From assembly GCA_014799565.1 (NCBI GenBank), contig JAAVHT010000014.1, forward strand, positions 2,642 through 46,073: a stretch of 43,432 nt of DNA, written 5' to 3'. The notes beneath the pieces were generated by a model. That model made no database searches, was not told the origin of the DNA, and saw only the letters and a program-made list of their open reading frames with translations. This DNA comes from Clostridiales bacterium. Lineage in GTDB: Bacteria > Bacillota > Clostridia > Oscillospirales > Oscillospiraceae. Below, one piece after another: positions 21,693 through 29,402 of the stretch (the stretch's first letter is position 1; every line of letters begins with the position of its first letter). The position numbers and the translations under genes were made by a program.

Positions 21693-22268
21693 ATGAACTA
21701 CAGTTTCTTTGCCTACATCTTCCGAATGCGCTACATCGCCCGCTGGGCGCTGATGCGCAACACCCGCACCGAGAACGTGGAGGAGCACTCCTACGAGGTG
21801 GCGGTGCTGGCCCACGCCCTGGCGGTCATCGGCCGGGACGTGTTCCACAAGGAGATCGACCCGGATAAGGCCGCCGTGGCGGCGTTATTCCACGACGCGC
21901 CGGAGATCATCACCGGCGATATGCCCACCCCCATCAAGTACTACAACCCGGACATCAAAACTGCATACCGGCAGGTGGAAGCAGTGGCTCAGGACAAACT
22001 GCTGTCCATGCTTCCTTCCGAGCTGGTCCCTACTTACGCGCCGCTGGTGCGGGAAAGCGACCCCCTGGTGCGGCGGTACGTGAAGGCGGCGGACAAGCTG
22101 TCCGCGTATATCAAGTGCGTGGAGGAGCTGAAGGCGGGCAATGCCGAGTTCAAAAAGGCTTCGGAGCAAACCCTGGCGGCTCTTAAAGGCATGGAAATGG
22201 AGGAGCTGGATTACTTCATGGAGCGGTTCCTCCCCGCGTTCAGTCTGACGCTGGACGAATTGCAATAA
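21693..22268 (+). CDS. yfbR: 5'-deoxynucleotidase YfbR (HD domain)
   Basis: An HD-domain phosphohydrolase that dephosphorylates deoxyribonucleoside 5'-monophosphates. The 191-residue protein matches the family from the start (MNYSFFAYIFRMRYIARW), with EEHSYEVAVLAHAL, the metal-binding HD in ALFHDAPEIITGDMPTPIKY, and the later Asp in VKAADKLSAYIKC. The ATG at 21693 lies 33 bases after the -10 box; its GAAAGG site is weak and distant. It leads a co-directional row of five genes (NUDIX, ACT, DUF711 and a membrane protein follow). Confidence 0.92.
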   Translation: MNYSFFAYIFRMRYIARWALMRNTRTENVEEHSYEVAVLAHALAVIGRDVFHKEIDPDKAAVAALFHDAPEIITGDMPTPIKYYNPDIKTAYRQVEAVAQDKLLSMLPSELVPTYAPLVRESDPLVRRYVKAADKLSAYIKCVEELKAGNAEFKKASEQTLAALKGMEMEELDYFMERFLPAFSLTLDELQ

Positions 22269-22283
22269 TAAGGAGGAGTATGC

Positions 22284-22748
22284 GTGAGCGAACGCTTCAA
22301 AAACGCATCCGCAGTGTTTCCCGTTTTGCTGCGGACAGCGGACGAAACTGAGCAGGTGCTGCTCCACCTTCGGGCCGGCACCGGCTACATGGACGGCTGG
22401 TGGGACTTTGCCGGCAGCGGCCACGTAGAAGCGGGGGAAACCGCCTCACAGGCGGTGTGCCGGGAGTGCGCGGAGGAGATTGGCGTCGCCGTGCGCCCTG
22501 AAAACACCCGCTTTCTCCATGTGACCCACAGACTGGGCAGGCTGACCTATTACGACTTCTATTTTCAGGTCTGCGTCTGGGCGGGAGAGCCGCAGATCAA
22601 TGAGCCGGACAAATGCGCAGATCTGAAGTGGTTCGCGCTGGACCAGCTGCCTCAAAACATGATCCCCCAACGCCGCTTTGCGCTGGAGCGCTGGCGTTCA
22701 GGGGTCCCGTACAGTGAAATCATTGAATCAAAGGAGGAACCCCTATGA
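22284..22748 (+). CDS. NUDIX hydrolase
   Basis: A 154-residue pyrophosphohydrolase of unknown substrate. The NUDIX box is complete at residues 46-68 (GHVEAGE, seven residues, RECAEEIGV), giving the metal-binding REXXEE. N-terminal FPVLLR and DGWWDFAGSG fit the fold. The GTG start at 22284 follows AAGGAGG. The stop overlaps the ACT gene start by four bases (ATGA). Next to YfbR, a nucleotide-sanitation role is plausible but not shown. Confidence 0.88.
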   Translation: MSERFKNASAVFPVLLRTADETEQVLLHLRAGTGYMDGWWDFAGSGHVEAGETASQAVCRECAEEIGVAVRPENTRFLHVTHRLGRLTYYDFYFQVCVWAGEPQINEPDKCADLKWFALDQLPQNMIPQRRFALERWRSGVPYSEIIESKEEPL

Positions 22749-23014
22749 GAGCTATTGTCACCGTCATCGGGAAGGATCAGGTGGGTATCATCGCCGCCGT
22801 GTGCGCCCTGCTCAGCGAGAAGAACGTCAACGTGCTGGACATCAGCCAGACCGTCCTCCAGGAGTATTTCACCATGATTATGCTGGTGGACGCCGCCAAC
22901 GCCACAGTGCCCTTCGCCCGCCTGCGGGAGGATCTGGCCGAGGCCGGCAAGGAGCGGAACCTGGACATCCGCATCCAGCGTGAGGACATCTTCAACGCGA
23001 TGCACCGTATCTGA
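22745..23014 (+). CDS. ACT-domain regulatory protein (UPF0237)
   Basis: An 89-residue single ACT domain (RAIVTVIGKDQVGIIAAVCALLSEKNVNVLDISQTVLQEYFTMI, split by the usual beta-alpha-beta pattern). Such stand-alone ACT proteins are conserved next to DUF711/UPF0210 genes, as here with a 10-base gap. The ligand is likely an amino acid, but this is inferred from the domain only. Translation is coupled to the NUDIX gene by ATGA overlap. Confidence 0.9.
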   Translation: MRAIVTVIGKDQVGIIAAVCALLSEKNVNVLDISQTVLQEYFTMIMLVDAANATVPFARLREDLAEAGKERNLDIRIQREDIFNAMHRI

Positions 23015-23024
23015 GGGCTGAGCC

Positions 23025-24383
23025 ATGATCAACACCAACGACATTTTACAGACCATCCAGATGATCGACCACCAGCACCTGGACGTGCGCACCATCACCA
23101 TGGGGGTCAATCTGCTGGACTGCTGCGACCCCGACCCCGCCGCCGCCTGCCGGAAGATTTACGACAAGATCACCACCTCCGCCGAGAAGCTGGTGAAGAC
23201 CGGCGAGGACATCGAGACGGAATTCGGCATTCCCATCGTCAACAAGCGCATCTCCGTCACTCCCATGGCCCTGGTGGCCGGGGCGTCCCGCACCGCCGAT
23301 TACGTCCCCTTTGCCGCCGCCATGGACCGGGCCGCAAAAACTGTGGGGGTCAACTTCATCGGCGGCTTCTCCGCCCTGGTGCAGAAGGGGATGACCGAGG
23401 GAGACAAGAAGCTCATCGCCGCCATCCCCGAGGCGCTGGCCGTCACCGACGTGGTATGTTCTTCCGTCAACGTGGGCTCCACCAAGGCGGGCATCAACAT
23501 GGACGCGGTGGCCCTCATGGGCCGCACCATCAAGGCGCTGGCGGAGCGCACCGCCGACCAGGGCGGTTTCGGCTGCGCCAAGCTGGTGGTGTTCTGCAAC
23601 GCGGTGGAGGATAACCCCTTCATGGCCGGGGCCTTCCACGGCGTGGGCGAGGCCGAGCGGGTCATCAACGTGGGGGTGTCCGGCCCCGGCGTGGTGCATC
23701 ACGCCCTGCAAAGCGTCAAAGGCCAGCCCTTTGACGTGGTGGCGGAGACCATCAAAAAGACGGCGTTCCAGGTCACCCGCATGGGCCAGCTAGTCGCGAG
23801 AGAGGCCAGTGCCCGGCTGGGCGTGCCCTTTGGCATCGTTGACCTGTCTCTGGCCCCCACCCCCGCCATCGGGGACAGCGTGGCCCGGATTCTGGAGGAG
23901 ATGGGCCTGGAGGTGTGCGGCACCCACGGCACCACCGCCGCGCTGGCGCTCCTCAACGACGCGGTGAAGAAGGGCGGCGTCATGGCGTCCTCCTCGGTGG
24001 GCGGGCTGTCCGGGGCCTTTATCCCGGTGAGCGAGGACGAGGGCATGATCGCCGCCGCCCAGGCGGGAGCCCTCACCCTGGACAAGCTGGAGGCCATGAC
24101 CTGCGTGTGCTCGGTGGGGCTGGACATGATTGCCGTCCCCGGCGACACCTCCGCCGCCACCCTGTCCGCCATCATTGCCGATGAGGCTGCCATCGGCATG
24201 GTGAATCAAAAGACCACCGCCGTGCGCATTATCCCCGCCCCCGGCAAGCAGGTGGGGGATGTGGTGGAGTTCGGCGGACTGCTGGGTTCCGCGCCGGTGA
24301 TGCCCTGCCACACCGGCAGCGCCGAGGACTTTGTGGCAAGGGGCGGGCGGATTCCCGCGCCCATGCACAGCTTGAAGAACTGA
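23025..24383 (+). CDS. DUF711/UPF0210 family protein
   Basis: A 452-residue member of the UPF0210 family, a glycyl-radical-fold (PFL-like) protein of unknown reaction. Recognisable segments include the N-terminal [84 protein letters not shown] and [17 protein letters not shown] see no glycyl-radical RVxGY loop. It is nearly always paired with the small ACT protein encoded just upstream, implying amino-acid-sensing control. Confidence 0.9.
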   Translation: MINTNDILQTIQMIDHQHLDVRTITMGVNLLDCCDPDPAAACRKIYDKITTSAEKLVKTGEDIETEFGIPIVNKRISVTPMALVAGASRTADYVPFAAAMDRAAKTVGVNFIGGFSALVQKGMTEGDKKLIAAIPEALAVTDVVCSSVNVGSTKAGINMDAVALMGRTIKALAERTADQGGFGCAKLVVFCNAVEDNPFMAGAFHGVGEAERVINVGVSGPGVVHHALQSVKGQPFDVVAETIKKTAFQVTRMGQLVAREASARLGVPFGIVDLSLAPTPAIGDSVARILEEMGLEVCGTHGTTAALALLNDAVKKGGVMASSSVGGLSGAFIPVSEDEGMIAAAQAGALTLDKLEAMTCVCSVGLDMIAVPGDTSAATLSAIIADEAAIGMVNQKTTAVRIIPAPGKQVGDVVEFGGLLGSAPVMPCHTGSAEDFVARGGRIPAPMHSLKN

Positions 24384-24399
24384 AAGGAACGTGAGATCA

Positions 24400-24942
24400 A
24401 TGCCCGAAATCATGCAAGGCCCCATCGCGGGAAGCGAGTACCGCTTTGGGGAGGACGGCTTCTCCTGCAAGGACTGCGCTGGCACAGTCAGGTATGAGGA
24501 CATCACCAAGGTGACCAATGTGCCGGGGAACTGCTGCTTTAACATCAGTTTTACCACCCAGAAGGGGAAAGCGCGCAAGGTGGAGGTCATCCTGGACAAC
24601 TCCAGCCAGGCAGAGGCGCTCCGGACGATGCTCCCGCGAAAGATTCCCCGCGCCACCGCTGATACCCGCCCAGAGACGGTGTGGGAGGCTGTCGACGCTT
24701 GGGTGACCCTGGGGCTGTGCCTGGCCGCGCTGGTTGCGCTGATTATTGCGCTCAACACATGGGGCCGGGGGGCCTCTGTCAGCGTGCCCATCTGGTTCCT
24801 GCCCTTCCTCGCGATTGGCTCGTTTCTGAACACGGGGACGCTGATCGCCATCGGCGCCGCTATTTTGCTCCTGTGCGGGGTCGGCGCCGCGGTTTCGCTG
24901 GCAAAGCGGAAAACGGTATGGGAGATCACCACAATTAAATAA
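24400..24942 (+). CDS. Membrane protein of unknown function
   Basis: A 180-residue protein with a soluble N-terminal half (about 1-85) of mixed strands that contains CKDC and NCC cysteines. Two hydrophobic segments follow (about 101-121 and 130-165), then a short basic tail. The first half resembles PH-like or YcxB-like small domains in pattern, which is only suggestive. The ATG at 24400 follows AAAGGA at about 11 bases; a GTG at 24391 would be too close to it. It lies 16 bases behind DUF711 and ends the operon. Confidence 0.7.
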   Translation: MPEIMQGPIAGSEYRFGEDGFSCKDCAGTVRYEDITKVTNVPGNCCFNISFTTQKGKARKVEVILDNSSQAEALRTMLPRKIPRATADTRPETVWEAVDAWVTLGLCLAALVALIIALNTWGRGASVSVPIWFLPFLAIGSFLNTGTLIAIGAAILLLCGVGAAVSLAKRKTVWEITTIK

Positions 24943-24984
24943 GCAAAGAGGCCGAAAGCAATCCGCTTTCGGCCTCTTTGCTTG
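24941..24984. terminator. Hairpin terminator between the membrane gene and the S41-like gene
   Basis: A 19-base-pair perfect stem with left arm AAGCAAAGAGGCCGAAAGC (24941-24959) and a 5-base loop. The T-run lies mostly within the stem end (TTTGCTT), so it may act in both directions. Confidence 0.8.
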
Positions 24985-25021
24985 ATACTGCTCTCTTGAG
25001 AATGCCCTTTCGGCGGGCCGA

Positions 25022-26494
25022 TCAGCCCGCTTCCGCCAGCCCGTAATACTCGATCAGCTTTTTTACCAGGGCCAAAGCTTGCTGGGGCTCCACCCACAGG
25101 TCGGGGAGAAAGCCCACGCAGTCTATGTTCTCACCCGTTTCACATAGGCCAAGGCCGATGCCGAAATAGCAGCTCAGGCCGGTATTGGGGAGATAGAAGG
25201 TTCGGTTGCCGGGTGTGAGGTATAGCCCTCCGGTGGGGCCACCCACCAAAAGAGTGTCTGCCGCCGTGCGGAAAAGGGCTACCGCTGACTCCCCCGAGGA
25301 GGCTACCCCTTTATCCTGGAGGACAAAGACAGGGCCGGAACGCTCCACCCATCCTCCGGCCTGTGAATAGGTATGGTACGTACCCATTTGCTCAACTGGG
25401 TAGTTGAGCAGGCGGCAAGAGAGTTGGCTGAAACGGTAAGCGCTGGTGCGCCGATCCTGATTGTCCTCCCCAGTCCAATCCTGGAACCAGTTCCTGATAT
25501 AGGGGTCGTTGCCGCCGCCATTATTCCGCACATCGAAAATGAGGAGGGGGCTGTCTTTGTAATCCCCGCCGCAGGAGGCCAATTCCTCAAGCGCATCGAC
25601 CCGCACCTGAACCTCGTGACCATAATCGTCGGAGGTGGACATACTCCGGGAGGTCAGGATGGGGATTCCATTCCATTCGGACGTAGAAAAAATACGGGCT
25701 GAGGGGTTGGAGGGGAACCAGGAGGCTATTTGCCACGAGAGTTGGTTCCCGTCCAGAGCGTCCGGCAGGTCGCTGCCGTCGCGGCTGAGGGCGGCGTACC
25801 ACCAGCAGATGCGGCCGTCCGGGCCGATGGTGGGCTTGATGTAGTCAAGATTTTCCACGCCGTCTATGCTGTCCAGGTAGAGGTCGGGCACATAATACAT
25901 AGAACGGAAGTGGGTACTCCGCATGGGGTAGCGTCCCAGCACAAAGTGTCCGTCCACCAGCACTGGGGAGAGGTGCTGGAACAGGATTTCTTCCAGGGTA
26001 TCCACGGTGGGGTCTTCGGCGGCGGCCAAATCCTTTTTCACCTCGTCCAGCAGGGGGAGGAAGGTGTCGTCCCCGCCGAAGTAGTAGTAGGCCCCATAGG
26101 TGGTTTGGAGGAGGGTGAAGAAGGTCTCCGCGTCGGCGATCAGATCCTCCCGGGTCAGGTTCTCCTCCGGGGCGTGGGCGGTGGTGAGGACTTTCATCTC
26201 CGCCTCGGTGAAGGTGTGGTTCTGCTCATGGAAATCAGGGGTATAGGCGGAGAGGTCGATGGGTTCTTCCCCCGTGTACATCGCCTCCCGGGCGGCGTTC
26301 ACCCCGTCCAGGAACTCGTAAAAGTCCATCGGCTCGGGGGTGGGCGTGGGCTCCGGGGTGGGCGCAGGGGCAGGGGTGGGAACAGCCGCGGACGCCGTGG
26401 GAATGGGGTCGGGGGCCGGGGTCTCCGCCGCCGGGGCGCAGCCCGCCAGCATGACCAGAACCAGGAGCAGGGACAGCAGTCTGCGTTTTTTCAC
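25022..26494 (-). CDS. Lipoprotein with S41 (tail-specific) peptidase-like domain
   Basis: A 490-residue predicted lipoprotein: signal peptide with lipobox LAGC (16-19, lipidated Cys19), a Pro/Thr/Ala-rich tether (20-56) and a large extracellular domain. The C-terminal part has the S41 core pattern LLIFDVRNNGGGNDPYI and, later, DKGVASSGESAVALF with candidate nucleophiles Ser399/Ser400, followed by VGGPTGG. A PDZ domain is not evident and the usual Lys of the dyad is not obvious, so activity is uncertain. The GTG start follows GAAGGTGAT. It is a single gene, ending at the hairpin 24941-24984. Confidence 0.82.
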   Translation of the reverse strand: MKKRRLLSLLLVLVMLAGCAPAAETPAPDPIPTASAAVPTPAPAPTPEPTPTPEPMDFYEFLDGVNAAREAMYTGEEPIDLSAYTPDFHEQNHTFTEAEMKVLTTAHAPEENLTREDLIADAETFFTLLQTTYGAYYYFGGDDTFLPLLDEVKKDLAAAEDPTVDTLEEILFQHLSPVLVDGHFVLGRYPMRSTHFRSMYYVPDLYLDSIDGVENLDYIKPTIGPDGRICWWYAALSRDGSDLPDALDGNQLSWQIASWFPSNPSARIFSTSEWNGIPILTSRSMSTSDDYGHEVQVRVDALEELASCGGDYKDSPLLIFDVRNNGGGNDPYIRNWFQDWTGEDNQDRRTSAYRFSQLSCRLLNYPVEQMGTYHTYSQAGGWVERSGPVFVLQDKGVASSGESAVALFRTAADTLLVGGPTGGLYLTPGNRTFYLPNTGLSCYFGIGLGLCETGENIDCVGFLPDLWVEPQQALALVKKLIEYYGLAEAG

Positions 26495-26563
26495 AAAATC
26501 ACCTTCCCGCTATATGTTGATGGGAGTTTTTGACGCAAAGCAGCAGCTTGGGCAAGAGACTTT

Positions 26564-26588
26564 TAACATAATATTATATAATATGTTA
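26564..26588. promoter_or_regulatory. AT-only palindrome upstream of the S41-like gene
   Basis: A 25-base element with arms TAACATA and TATGTTA and an A/T-only centre, in the ~200-base spacer between the S41-like gene and DUF2461. On the minus strand a possible promoter for the lipoprotein gene lies closer in (TTGCGT, 18 bases, TATAGC near 26508-26537). It may be a repressor operator or a promoter UP-type element. Confidence 0.35.
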
Positions 26589-26636
26589 TATTGTAGCATA
26601 GTGCACAGAGCAATGCAAGAGAAAAATGGTATGGAG

Positions 26637-26672
26637 GTAAAAAACTCCCCCCGGCGGATACCGAGAGGAGTT
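26637..26672 (-). terminator. Terminator after the DUF2461 gene
   Basis: On the minus strand AACTCCTC pairs with GGGGAGTT, then TTTT; it lies 20 bases after the stop of the DUF2461 gene. Confidence 0.6.
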
Positions 26673-26691
26673 CTTCTTGCCGCTATACTTT

Positions 26692-27375
26692 TTATATCGG
26701 TTCACGGGGATCTGGATCGGCCCAGATGGTGGAGAAATAGTCGTAGTACGGCATAAGGAAGGTGAAGCCCTCCACCAGACGGTTGGCCAATTCGGGGCCG
26801 TAGAGGAACTCTGTCAGTTCCTCCTCATGGCCCACAGTCAGGGATTTTTTGTTGTACCACGACCCCAGCCTGGGCTCGGCGCAGGGCTTTTTCCGGCTGT
26901 ACTCAGGCCCGTCCAGCGCAAATTCCGACTGCTTGGCCAGCTTGTTGTGCAGCTTCAGCAGGGGCTTGGGATCTCGGTCGATGCGGGCACGGTGCTTTTC
27001 CATCAGCGATGCCTGGGCGCACCAGAAGCCCATGCCGTAGCTCCAGCCGTCAGGAGCCAGCTCAAACCATAGCACCGGGTGGTCGCCGCCCGATTCGTTG
27101 CCGAAGCGGAACAGGGACAGCCACAGGTGATCTTTATACGGCCCCCGGCCGAACAGCCGCCGGGCGTCCCGGTAGATCCGGGAAATTTTCAGATTGAGCT
27201 GGCTCTTGGGGAAGCGTTCCAGCAGCTCCCGCTGTACCTGCTCGCCCAGCTCCTTCATCGGAGTTTGAAAATAGGTCTGAAAGTCGGACTTGTGGGCCTC
27301 AAACCAGCTCTTTTCGTTGTTGAAGCGGATGCCCCACATGAAGTCCACCGTTTCCTGAGAAAACCCTTCAAACAT
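26692..27375 (-). CDS. DUF2461 family protein
   Basis: A 227-residue member of the DUF2461/TIGR02453 family of unknown function, recognised by the N-terminal GFSQETVDFMWGIRFNNEKSWFEAHKSDF and the core ISRIYRDARRLFGRGPYKDHLWLSLF and later MGFWCAQASLM. It is predicted to be a soluble single-domain protein. The start is 6 bases after the VanW gene stop; the only ribosome binding site is GGGAG formed by that gene's last codons, so expression is probably coupled to it. Confidence 0.88.
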   Translation of the reverse strand: MFEGFSQETVDFMWGIRFNNEKSWFEAHKSDFQTYFQTPMKELGEQVQRELLERFPKSQLNLKISRIYRDARRLFGRGPYKDHLWLSLFRFGNESGGDHPVLWFELAPDGWSYGMGFWCAQASLMEKHRARIDRDPKPLLKLHNKLAKQSEFALDGPEYSRKKPCAEPRLGSWYNKKSLTVGHEEELTEFLYGPELANRLVEGFTFLMPYYDYFSTIWADPDPREPI

Positions 27376-27381
27376 GGTGCG

Positions 27382-29235
27382 TCACTCCCATCCGTTCCAG
27401 TTGTCCCATCCGCCCCATCCGTCCTCGTTGGGCAGGTCGATATACTGGGTGGGGGTGGGCTCAGGCTCCGGCGTGGTGTCCACCACGGGATCGGTGACGA
27501 CGGGCGGCAGGCCAAGATCATCGGTGGGGATGACGGGAGGATCGGTCACAATGGGCGGTTCAGTGACCGGCGGCACTTCAGGGGTGGTCACAACGCCGGG
27601 ATCCGGGGTGACCACTGTGCTGGGATCTACGGGCAGACCCCAGTAGGCCGCGTCGGCGGGGTTGTAGAGAACCACTTTGTCCCGTTTGGCGTAGGTGCTG
27701 TGGTTTTCAAAGGTGCGGGAGAGGAGGTTGCCGTTGGCGTCGTACACGCAGCGGTACACGTCCACCACATAGCCGGTGTAGGGGGTGACGTCCACTTTGG
27801 TGGTGCCCAGGGGGATGGTCTCGTCCGGCTGGTACACGGTAGTCCAGGCGGTGGAGGACTGGGTATACCGCTGAGTCTCCACCTTGATGCCGTCGGGGTT
27901 GCTGCCGTAGAACTGGACGGTGAGCTTGCCCCAGGCCCCGCCCTCCGTGTAGGCAACGATCTTGATGGGGAAGCCGGTGTTGTTGCGGAACTTGAAGTCC
28001 AGAGAGGGATAGTACACCGTGGCGTCCAGTCCGTTGGGGATATAGCCGGTGGCGAAGGCGTGGCAGGCCCGCCGGACGATCTCCAGATTGGAATACACCG
28101 CGCAGTAATACAGGGACGAGGACACCTGGCACACGCCGCCGCCGTCCATCTCCACGGTCAGGCCGTTCTGATAGCCGGTGCTGGTCTTATAGCCGTTGCG
28201 GGTGCTGGGGTCGCCGATGGTGTCCAGGTAGGAGAACACCTCCCCGGGCTGGATCACCTTGCCGTTGCAGAAGGAGGCCGCATGGCCCACGTTGAAGGAG
28301 CGGTTGGCCACGCCGTCCAGATTGGTGGTGATGGAGGCCAGCAGATCCTTATAGTACATGGACTCGTCCTCGGAGGTTCCCGGCGGGGTGTACTCCAGGG
28401 GGATGATGACGGGCGCGCCGGGTTCGGCGGCGTCCAGCAGGGACTGGGCCTCCTCCGCGTTGACAGACAGGCCGATCACCGCCGGGGTGAGCTTACCGCT
28501 CTCATCCACGCCGGGGGCCTTGGGCTCCACATAGATCAGTTCATGGAGGGTCTCGCCGCTGAGCTCGGCGCTGGGTACGGTCTCAGGCTCCACCGTCAGC
28601 TCGGTCTGGCCCTGGGCCAGAGCCTCCTCCACCGCTTCCAGCAGGGCATCGGTGTCCAACTTCTGCCCGTCGCTGCCGGGAGTGACGGTCACCGTCTCCT
28701 CCCCCAGCTCATAGGTGAAGTCCACCGGCTCCATATACAGCTCGTCGGCGATGGACTGGATCACCCGCTTTGCCTCAGCCTCCCCCTCGGGGGTGAAGGC
28801 GGCGGCGGACAGGGACAGGTCGGTGGGCTCCTTCGCCACGCCCAGCCACAGCGCGCCCAGCTTCCAGAAGGGCTGATTCTCCTTGGCGCTGAAGCCCACG
28901 TCCACTGCGGCCTCGGGGGCGCAGGCCATCAGCTCTCCGGTGAGCTCCACCCGCTTGCCTTCGCCATAGTGGAGGGTGAGTGTGCGGTTATCCAGGCGCT
29001 GATCCATTTCCTCGGTGACCACGGCCAAAGCGTCCTCTCGGGTGAGCTTGCCCAAATCGGCCACCGTATCTCCCCGGTCGTCCACAGCCACCGCGCCGGG
29101 CAGGAGCTGGTCATTGTCCCGCACCCAGGCGCACAGGCCGAAATAGCCGCCCGCGGCGGCAGCGATTAGAGCCGCCGCTGTGAGGCCGGCGATGAGCCCG
29201 ACCGGAATCTTCTTTTTTGGAGTAGATTGTTCCAT
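27382..29235 (-). CDS. VanW-domain cell-wall protein (YoaR-like) with Pro/Thr-rich tail
   Basis: A 617-residue exported or membrane-anchored protein. One N-terminal helix (about 12-34) follows a basic start. Two peptidoglycan-binding-like (YoaR type) domains cover about 45-290. The VanW domain lies at about 300-440 (GVANRSFNVGHAASFCNGK, PGEVFSYLDTIGDP, MDGGGVCQVSSSLYYCAV), then a G5-like beta domain (about 450-520). The last ~95 residues are Pro/Thr/Val-rich and end in an odd Trp/Gly run (DGWGGWDNWNGWE). It probably sits in the wall near peptidoglycan. AGGAGG precedes the ATG. Confidence 0.9.
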   Translation of the reverse strand: MEQSTPKKKIPVGLIAGLTAAALIAAAAGGYFGLCAWVRDNDQLLPGAVAVDDRGDTVADLGKLTREDALAVVTEEMDQRLDNRTLTLHYGEGKRVELTGELMACAPEAAVDVGFSAKENQPFWKLGALWLGVAKEPTDLSLSAAAFTPEGEAEAKRVIQSIADELYMEPVDFTYELGEETVTVTPGSDGQKLDTDALLEAVEEALAQGQTELTVEPETVPSAELSGETLHELIYVEPKAPGVDESGKLTPAVIGLSVNAEEAQSLLDAAEPGAPVIIPLEYTPPGTSEDESMYYKDLLASITTNLDGVANRSFNVGHAASFCNGKVIQPGEVFSYLDTIGDPSTRNGYKTSTGYQNGLTVEMDGGGVCQVSSSLYYCAVYSNLEIVRRACHAFATGYIPNGLDATVYYPSLDFKFRNNTGFPIKIVAYTEGGAWGKLTVQFYGSNPDGIKVETQRYTQSSTAWTTVYQPDETIPLGTTKVDVTPYTGYVVDVYRCVYDANGNLLSRTFENHSTYAKRDKVVLYNPADAAYWGLPVDPSTVVTPDPGVVTTPEVPPVTEPPIVTDPPVIPTDDLGLPPVVTDPVVDTTPEPEPTPTQYIDLPNEDGWGGWDNWNGWE

Positions 29236-29270
29236 AATGCAGAAAACCTCCTACGAACACAATCATAAAC

Positions 29271-29299
29271 AGTATACCACGATAGGCCGGATCAAGCAA
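29271..29299 (-). promoter_or_regulatory. Promoter of the VanW-DUF2461 unit
   Basis: On the minus strand TTGCTT (29294-29299), 17 bases and TATACT (29271-29276) preceded by TGG. Confidence 0.8.
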
Positions 29300-29343
29300 G
29301 AAAAAGTGTGCGGGAAAGGGTTACAATTCGGTATCAGAGGGTG

Positions 29344-29390
29344 AAAAATCCTGTCCGCCCACCGGCAGCCGGCGGGCGGACAGGATATAT
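29344..29390 (-). terminator. Terminator after fbp
   Basis: On the minus strand ATCCTGTCCGCCC pairs with GGGCGGACAGGAT, with an inner CCGGC/GCCGG helix, then TTTTT. It closes the rpe-fbp transcript. Confidence 0.88.
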
Positions 29391-29402
29391 TTTACAAACA
29401 GG

